Below, piece by piece: positions 56,481-64,000 of a stretch of 64,000 nt of DNA. Location of the stretch: NCBI GenBank assembly GCA_021014325.1, contig CM037457.1, positions 7,298,721-7,362,720 on the forward strand, read 5' to 3'. The position numbers and the translations under genes are program-made. This DNA is from Plazaster borealis. Lineage: Eukaryota > Echinodermata > Asteroidea > Forcipulatida > Labidiasteridae. Positions within the stretch are counted from its first letter, which is position 1. Every line of letters begins with the position of its first letter. The notes beneath the pieces are model-generated. The model did not search any database. It worked only from the letters and a program-made list of their open reading frames with translations, and had not been told where the DNA came from.

Positions 56481-58269
56481 CAGCAAGACTTAAATGTACA
56501 GTATTTTACACTACCACTTACATGTATGTGTGTATCTAACTCTTTGACTTGAATAGATGTCTCTACATCATACCACTGCTACTTTATCTTAGACTGAATC
56601 TATCAGTCTCAGCTTTATTGATTGTAACTGGTCTATTCTGTATATATATCCATGTTAATACTGGACTTGCTTGATATTAGGAGTTGGGTTTTATAATGGT
56701 CTGCAACATCAGTTGAAATACTAATTAACCCTTTCAAGACCATAGCGACCGGAAACAGCTTGTACCAAAATGCCCATTAGCGGCTGCAAACGGCTGCAAG
56801 ATCTTACCTACTTCCACTCAACCAAAGAGGTCAAAGTAAAGGTCATAATCTCAATTGAACATTTTCTAATGTTCCCATGTTCCGATGGTATCAAAAACAA
56901 AACAAAATTTCTGTTTTATTATTTTTTTCATACGCTTTTACAAGAAACAAATTGTTTCAAAAAATCAACAATAAAACCATTTCTGGGTGTATGGTGATGA
57001 TTATACAGAATCAAATGGCCTCTAAAGGGTTAGATTGCATTGTTTCCAGATCAATAAACACATTTTACAAATCAACAATGTTAAGCTTTTTAGTTATTTT
57101 TTGTTTAAGAAATGAAATAGCCTCACTGTGTCTGTATAAGTACATGCAAGTAGATTTAATGAGACGTTTATTTAATGGGTACTCAAACTTTCCACTTCAA
57201 AATGTTTTGAAATGTAATAACTCTCAACCAGTTATGAGCGGAAAACCTGTATGCATGCGGTAAATGCGCTTTTGTGATACCGGAACGTAGACACACCTGG
57301 ACATTCCATTGTGTCACATGCACAGACATACACTCACCATGCAACACTTTGTTTCCCCTGTACAATGAGGGACAAAGGGTACTGGAATTTATGCTCGAAG
57401 TCTCCCTTTTTCCAGGGGTTATTATGTAATCCCCGATTCCAGACCTTGATCCTTTTAGTGTCCAAAGGAGGATTATGAGAGATCAATAGGTTGCCACCAT
57501 TGTGTATCATTGCATTAAGCATACCATACCACCAGCCGTGGATTACAGCCAAGGTTAGCCAATTCACAGTGAATGCATTCCATATTTTCTCCAAAGAGAA
57601 CAAACGAATCCCGGTGCATCTTTTGAGAACTTATGTTACCTTTACTGTGTTTCATCATGGTTTCATGTCAAAACAATTTTCTCAAAAACAAATTATTCCT
57701 CAAATTTGGGAAATCCCGGTGCCAAGTGGTGAAGTATAATTGTTAGTTTAATTGTAGGTTTTGTATTGTAACTATTAATAGTTCAACATTGTTCACCCTT
57801 TTTAAATAAAAAGAGTCATTGTTTCTCTTTACATTTACTTTTAAGGACATCCTAAAAAAGAATCATGTTGAAAAGATAAAAGGTGTCTGATACCCTTGAT
57901 GTATGCACTTTTGGTGAATGACTGCACATTATTTTTGACTGAAATTGTTGTTACACCCCTTTTCATTGTACCTCCCATATGGTGTATAGTTGTTTTGTGC
58001 ATAAACATGTAGGTGTTTTGTTATAAGAGTAGTTCATTTCAATTGTCCATCAACCCAATGACATTGGTGGAGTTTGAAGTTGCTACTTCACTAGATTGCT
58101 TTGTGTTCCCTCAAGGTGTTCCCTCAAGGTTGAGCTACTTTAACTAAACAAATATCCTGGTATTAGAATGTAAGATGATCAACAGCCCTTAACAAGGTGT
58201 ATTATATCCATCCATGGTTAGTATAAGATCAGAATATACATGGAATTACTTTGTACCATACATGAATGC

Positions 58270-58275
58270 AATAAA
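58270..58275 (+). terminator. Candidate poly(A) signal, plus strand
   Basis: AATAAA followed by a GT-rich stretch (GTGTGAAGTT). It is the best-placed distal signal for TMEM33. Confidence 0.35.
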
Positions 58276-59119
58276 GTGTGAAGTTCAATGTATACCTTCT
58301 GTGCAGGAAGTCTCTATTTCAAACTCTTGTACCAACAGAGGGCTCTGTATAGCTCTTTGATATGTGCGAGTATTGTGCGAGGAAATATTTAAATTGCAAA
58401 ATATTGCACCCTCTGTTGTCAAGTTATGCATCGAGCCATCAATTATGCCTTGAGCCAAGACTGGAGCCAAGACTAGTGAAACCAAAGGCCCACCTTATGT
58501 AACAGTCAGTCCTCTAACCACATAACATAGGCAGCTACTACTGGATCACTATGTTATTATGCATTGAAGCACTGAGCTGCCAATTCAGACAAGCCCATAG
58601 TCTTACCTAATCAAGGAACCATCAGATACAACAGTGGTTGGTCATATGGGTTTAAGGTGTGGCAAAAAGACTTCTTACAGTTCTCCTACGTTGTTTGATT
58701 GGGATGTGAAGGAAACACAGCAGTATATGTTCAAAACTCGAGGTCCATATAAAGATCATATGCATACCTCTTGCCCCCCCCCCCATTAATCTATATCAAA
58801 ACTATGCATACCTGAACCACCATCCCCCCTGAATTATTTGTGCTGTGGCCCTGCAAATGGTACTCCAGCTATACCAATTTCACACAAATTCAATTTAATT
58901 CCAACAAATGTGCTCAGGACTACTCTAGCATATAACCAACAATAAAACGTTGTGAATTTAGATTCAGGTTTAAAATCAACTTGAACTAAAATGGCAATAT
59001 TCAAATGTAGGTATAATTTTCCCATTATAATGGTTTGTCAATGTACTAAAATACTGATCTTTTGTGCACATAATCATTCACAAATAGTCACCAAATTTTA
59101 AAATACAAAGTTTTCTTTC

Positions 59120-59125
59120 TTTATT
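59120..59125 (-). terminator. Candidate poly(A) signal, minus strand
   Basis: AATAAA on the minus strand (context TTGCAATAAAGAAAG). It would end a roughly 3.7-kb 3' UTR of the minus-strand gene whose last exon is proposed at 62794-62971. Confidence 0.3.
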
Positions 59126-62100
59126 GCAATACCACTTAGTAGAAGGTATAAATTAACAAAATGACCATTACAACATCCTGAAATAACATAAGTTGATGAA
59201 AGGTATGACAATGGCAGATAATCATTGAAAGTCACACGCTGTGTACTTAAATTCGATCAAATAAGAGGTGGGGATCCTAACCAATGGTATTGCTTATTTA
59301 TATTGATTCCAGCCCAGATACTGGAGAGGTAAAACCTTATCCATTAATCCATTCTAGTATGCAACAGCTTATGATACAAATAATAAAATTCCCTTTCGCT
59401 GAGGTCCGACTTGTCCTTTCTGACCAAGCAAGCAGCCTTCAAAAGACAATTCCTACCATTACTATTCATATTGCAACCTCAAAACTAATAGTGTAAAAGA
59501 CTTGGTGTCTGAAACAGGTGGTTGAGAAATGAAACAATGAAACTGTAACAGTCTTAAAAGGATAAATGGTGGGCCATCAACAGCTTAACATTATCTTTGT
59601 ACAAGTTTAAAACTACAAAAGAAATACAGGAGTTATTTTACAATGATTGCAACTAAAAACACTACTTCAACACACACATCCAAACCTACATAATCCAAAG
59701 ACACATGCAGACTGCTAACTTCTACAAGAAAGACACTTAAAATACAAATCAAGGAAAATTTGAAAGATGTACAAGGAAATTTGAAAATTTATCTTCGAGA
59801 AAATTTGTGACATTGCTTTACCAAAAATCATGCACTGAATGTACTCTTTTAAAAAAGGTTTAATTACATTGCCAAGTATTTACATAAGTGATGCGTAGTC
59901 TATCTAGATATGTACATCTTTCCTTGTGAATGATTGAATAATGGAATTAGATCATTTCAATTTGATTAAATGTAGTGAAAGAATTTAAGATGAATACAAT
60001 TTGGAAAAATCAATCACACAATGCTAAACCCAAAGTTGGATCTACTTCGCACAATGCAGATAAAATATGTCAAGGTTTGTTCACAGTGGTGTAACAATGG
60101 TATATTTCTAGTTGTGTAACAATTACTTTGCCTTAATCAAGGTGGGATTTATTATTACAATATCAATATCATTTATGTATTTCTCCAGCAAGTGAAAATA
60201 CTGTATTACATGTACTTATGTCTAACAATATCTTCCTAATATTAACCTCTAAAAATCTTCAAATATTTCAATGTTTGTTTTTCAATAGACAATTTTTGGC
60301 ACATTTTTGTACATTATTTGGTCAATAAGTAGACAAGTCAATAGATTGTTTCATCAATGACCAAAATCTTAAATCTGTCTATCTTTTATCAAGTGTGACA
60401 GTATTTGGTATATGCTTTGAGAGTTAGCACACAATTCATATTCTGTCTCCTTCAATGTCCTACTTTAATGATCAGTGAAAAATAAATGACAGTAAGACAA
60501 GAGCCATCTTAGATTGTCTATACAGTATACACAAGCACATCATCTATAGGCTCCAAACTAAATTAGACAGCTACCCATAGGCGCCTTCCTATTGCAAAGT
60601 ACACCATGTAGTCAAGGGAATGGTGTTTAAACTATTTTTTTCAAAGTGATTAACAATATACTAAATTTAACAAAATAAACATATGATTGTCCATTTGACT
60701 TGTATCATGGCAGTATACTGGCATATTGCAATACTGATTACAGCAATGTAGGTGTATCTTAAATCAGTCTAGATGCAGATTAACAACTGTGTTAAACCCC
60801 AATGTACCTACAAAGGAAACCCTGTACCTTGTAAACCCATTCAATAGGTGTAGATATCACCAACTACTGTACCAAATAGGCTATCTAGTCAATTACACAC
60901 TCAAAATTAAATGTTGATTATGAATTAAAATACATCAGTTTCCAATTCAAGTAATCAGTATTATGAACATGTTTTCCAATTATAAAGGAGATTTTGAATC
61001 ACATTATTACACTGAATAAATATGTTATATTAATTTGAAAAATGAACTAATGATTACGTGAATACATCGCACATACTGTTTCAAGAAAAGAGACTACAAT
61101 AACTGTTGCCAGTTTTCTCATTCTAAGAGCCTGTCTAGGATAATTCTATGCAGATGATAAACGCCACTATTATTGCTAATTACGAAAACTGCTGAGCAGA
61201 GTTCATTTAGCATGTTCAGATAAAGGATGATTGAAACAGAAAAATCCCTTCATCTGATAATAATGGTGTTTCCTGATGAGCAACAGATCCATCTTACTAT
61301 TCCATCACGTCATTCTAATTCAAATAATAACATTGACAAAGAGTCAGTGACTATAAATAACATCCAATCACTGTCCAGTTACATGAAGAAACATAAAAGG
61401 GATCTTGTATAAAAAAATTAAAAATTAAGTCTTTCAGCAAACGTTTGGATTGGATTTTACCCTTGGTCCTGTTAGTTTTTGTTGTAGTAAGTGAACTAAC
61501 TAGCAAACAATAAACAAAGCTAGATAAAAGGTGGATAACTGATATACCATAACAGTGATGAAGTGCATGGCATTTATTTCAACAAGATCCCCCCCAAGAG
61601 CAATGACTAAGTGCAGCATGCATTTAGTAATGTTTCATATTTAAATTTCCCTCCATAAAAGGATTGTAATTGTTTGAATTTCGAGTTATAAATGAGTTTT
61701 TTTGAGTGAGATGCAGTGATAGTAGAAGAATGATTTTGTTAATTGTTACGATATCATGACTTGTAATATGTCTATGGTATCTTCAAGTAACATTGAGCTC
61801 TTCATGTTCTCACAGGCATTCTCTTACAAGAGACTTACAAGAGTAAAAATATAAATAAATATCAGTGGTTTCTGTCAAAACAAATATGACTTATTTTCAA
61901 GTCTTTGCCTTCAGCTGATAATTGGCAAGCTGTATAGGCCTACTGGTTGTTTTTGGTCCATCATTATACAGCATTGACATCTTCATAATGCCAGTGTTCG
62001 TGTATGCATAGATAAAGAAAGTCTGGGGAAAATAGTGTTAAAGACCCTGAGATACAAGAAATAACAATCAAATCAACATTGTTTATTGGGCTGTGAATCA

Positions 62101-62793
62101 TGACTTAAGTTCATCTTCAGTTTAATACTTACCTCAGTTATCAAAATTATTTGTCATTTAAACAAAAGTACGTTCAGGGAGCTGTGCTGTACTGAACTCT
62201 TTTGGGAATGTTATGTTTAATCTCTTGATTGTAACTCATTTTTATGTAACACACTTTCTATTGTTTCATCAAATTAATCACATTACACTTGCGCTATAAA
62301 TTATGAAAACACAATAATACTATACAAATCTCATTACAATGCTGCTGATTTTAAGCAGTTTGGCATCAACTAAAATAAATAAAAAAATATGCGATGTCCA
62401 ATATTGAAAAGATTTCTCTTTGTCTACTTTGTACAATGTTACATGCATCTGGATTGTTTGTTGAAGATAACCCCAAGTATGTAAGCAATCCTGTGTTTGA
62501 TAGCATCTTATCAATTACTCTTCATATATCACAGGTATTCTACTCATCTTCAACTTGTACTGTTATGTCTCATACCATTCAGCAACCTGGGTCTGCAGTA
62601 TTGGGGAAACGTTTCAACATTCTGCTAACTAATTTTCTCCAGGGACATAAGCTGTTAAGTTCATAACTTTTACATCCATTCTATGTTCTTAAGAAGCATT
62701 GAGCATGTGATATTTTAACCTAATTAGTGCTCATATTGTTTTGATCAACCTGTAGTATCAAGAGTAGCAGATAGGTTGCTATTTATATTCACT
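59126..62793 (-). other. AT-rich region, possible long 3' UTR of a minus-strand gene
   Basis: No repeat or coding exon recognised. The uniform AT-rich, repeat-poor character contrasts with the rest of the window and would suit an untranslated exon, but this is inference. Confidence 0.3.
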
Positions 62794-62971
62794 CTATTTC
62801 ATGCTGTGAACTTCCAACTTAGTGACTATTTTAATGACTATATTCAGCTTAGTGGTATCGACAATGGTGATGTTTCTGTTGGTAAGTTGCACCTCATCCA
62901 ATGAGTGCAAATGTTGTATCCTCCTCATCATGCTGAGAACATTGCAGCGTGCTTGTAATAAAGCTGGGCAT
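62794..62971 (-). CDS. Candidate terminal coding exon of an unidentified gene
   Basis: A strong 3' splice site on the minus strand: branch-like CACTAAT, pyrimidine-rich TTTTTCTTTG, then TTATTTACAG at 62981-62972. All three frames are open at first; the longest (ARCNVLSMMRRIQHLHSLDE ...) runs 58 codons to TAG at 62796-62794. The alternatives end after 25 codons (...EEDTTFALIG) or 13 (AQLYYKHAAMFSA). No family was recognised, so the frame and extent are provisional. Confidence 0.4.
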
Positions 62972-64000
62972 CTGTAAATAACAAAGAAAAATACATTAGT
63001 GAAGAGTTGAGGAAATATGAGGCAAAGATAGGCCTAATTGACCCTATTTTGACCATATGAGGGCGCTTTCAACAATTGATTTCCTTACATCACAATTACA
63101 GTCTTATCTTACTTTGACTACCTGTTTGTTGTTTTCTTGTATCAATACCAAATAAATACTAATATGTGGGTGTATAACAACAACAGAAAAAAACAGTTAG
63201 TTTGACTTGTTTTGTATCACGTAAGATTTGGTTCACAACGCCCTCACGCGGTCAAAAATACTGCGAATTACAGCAAAGCTGCATACCACACTGAGCACCA
63301 TATTTCTAGGATATATAAAGTATGTTATATATATCTTATGAGAAAACTAGAAATATTGTACTCTTATTGATATTGCAGAACACATACATTGCTATTTACT
63401 GCTAATTACCTGCATGTTTATGGCCGACCGAGGTATAACTAAATGTGAATATTTGATAAACTTGTTATAGAGCCTAAAGTTCTTCTTTGCTCACACCTGC
63501 ATTGACCGGCTATAAATAGCTATCAACAAATTCAAACTATTGGTAATGTTTTTCCTTTCAGTTTAATCCTTTATTTCTTCTTTTTCTTTGATTGAGCAGA
63601 TCCTAACAAAGATGTAAACCAGGACCTATTAGTTATACAAAGACCTGCAAATTCACAGTTGATAATTATGTTTCTGGGTGTAAGGCATGCATGAAATGAG
63701 AGCATTGAAATGATGACCAAAAGAGACTGGTATGATGCTATGAAAGATTGGTGGAAAACACACCTTGATGATTCAAACCTTACAATGAAAAGCATTTGAT
63801 GCTGAAGCAAATAATATCAAAAGTGAGCATAAAAACAAAGAGACACTTGAAACCTCCATGATTAAAACAAAACATTATTGATATCAGTAAATAGAGATAC
63901 CAACAATAACTTCTAATCAATAATCTGTGTCAGCCAAAACACTGCTGGAATATCTGCTGAGTGCTGATCATAGATAACCAACCCAAAACATTGGACATTT
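62972..64000. other. No feature recognised
   Basis: AT-rich; probably intron of the minus-strand gene if the terminal exon above is real. No further exon could be supported. Confidence 0.35.

Larger units (their letters stand above)
54322..58290 (+). other. Probable TMEM33 3' UTR and downstream region
   Basis: No coding gene is seen. AT-rich sequence runs from the stop codon to a good AATAAA at 58270-58275, with an earlier candidate near 57805. Interspersed repeats lie inside it, so the true UTR end is uncertain. Confidence 0.4.

Noticed and set aside
63571..63810. 79-codon minus-strand frame
   Set aside because: Low-complexity start and AT-driven composition; no splice sites or family.

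Overview
The window is animal nuclear DNA: AT-rich, intron-bearing and packed with transposons, foldbacks and minisatellites. It has no prokaryotic operons, rRNA genes or CRISPR. The repeats (a TTAA-flanked MITE family, tRNA-derived SINEs, PHD-finger non-LTR elements with a 2A-like motif, two-gene Harbinger elements) suggest a marine deuterostome, most likely an echinoderm. The species is inference.

Two host genes can be reconstructed exon by exon. (1) On the minus strand, 34283 to 9161, lies a CCDC138 orthologue: 12 coding exons, GT-AG junctions throughout, phases closing on a 645-residue product. (2) On the plus strand, 43528 to 54321, lies a TMEM33 orthologue: 7 coding exons, 266 residues. 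The genes are head to head about 9 kb apart. A candidate 3' exon of a third, unidentified minus-strand gene lies at 62794-62971; its 3' UTR would converge on that of TMEM33.

Layout. 1-9160: a decayed PHD/RT non-LTR retrotransposon (about 1875-4195), a 569-bp foldback element (5072-5640) and a 16-bp tandem repeat with a telomere-like stretch. 9161-34327: CCDC138. Its introns hold a 28-bp minisatellite of about 113 copies, a 34-bp minisatellite of about 170 copies that overlaps an exon and supplies its splice donor, and a nest (a TTAA MITE within a Harbinger transposon within a SINE). 34330-43527: no coding gene seen, but many hairpins and foldback MITEs. 43528-54321: TMEM33, with three intronic tandem arrays (one split by an internally deleted hAT transposon) and several SINE/MITE insertions. 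54322-64000: probable long 3' UTRs, one interspersed repeat and otherwise featureless AT-rich DNA.

All protein identities come from reading translations and recalling the families. No alignment or database search was run.
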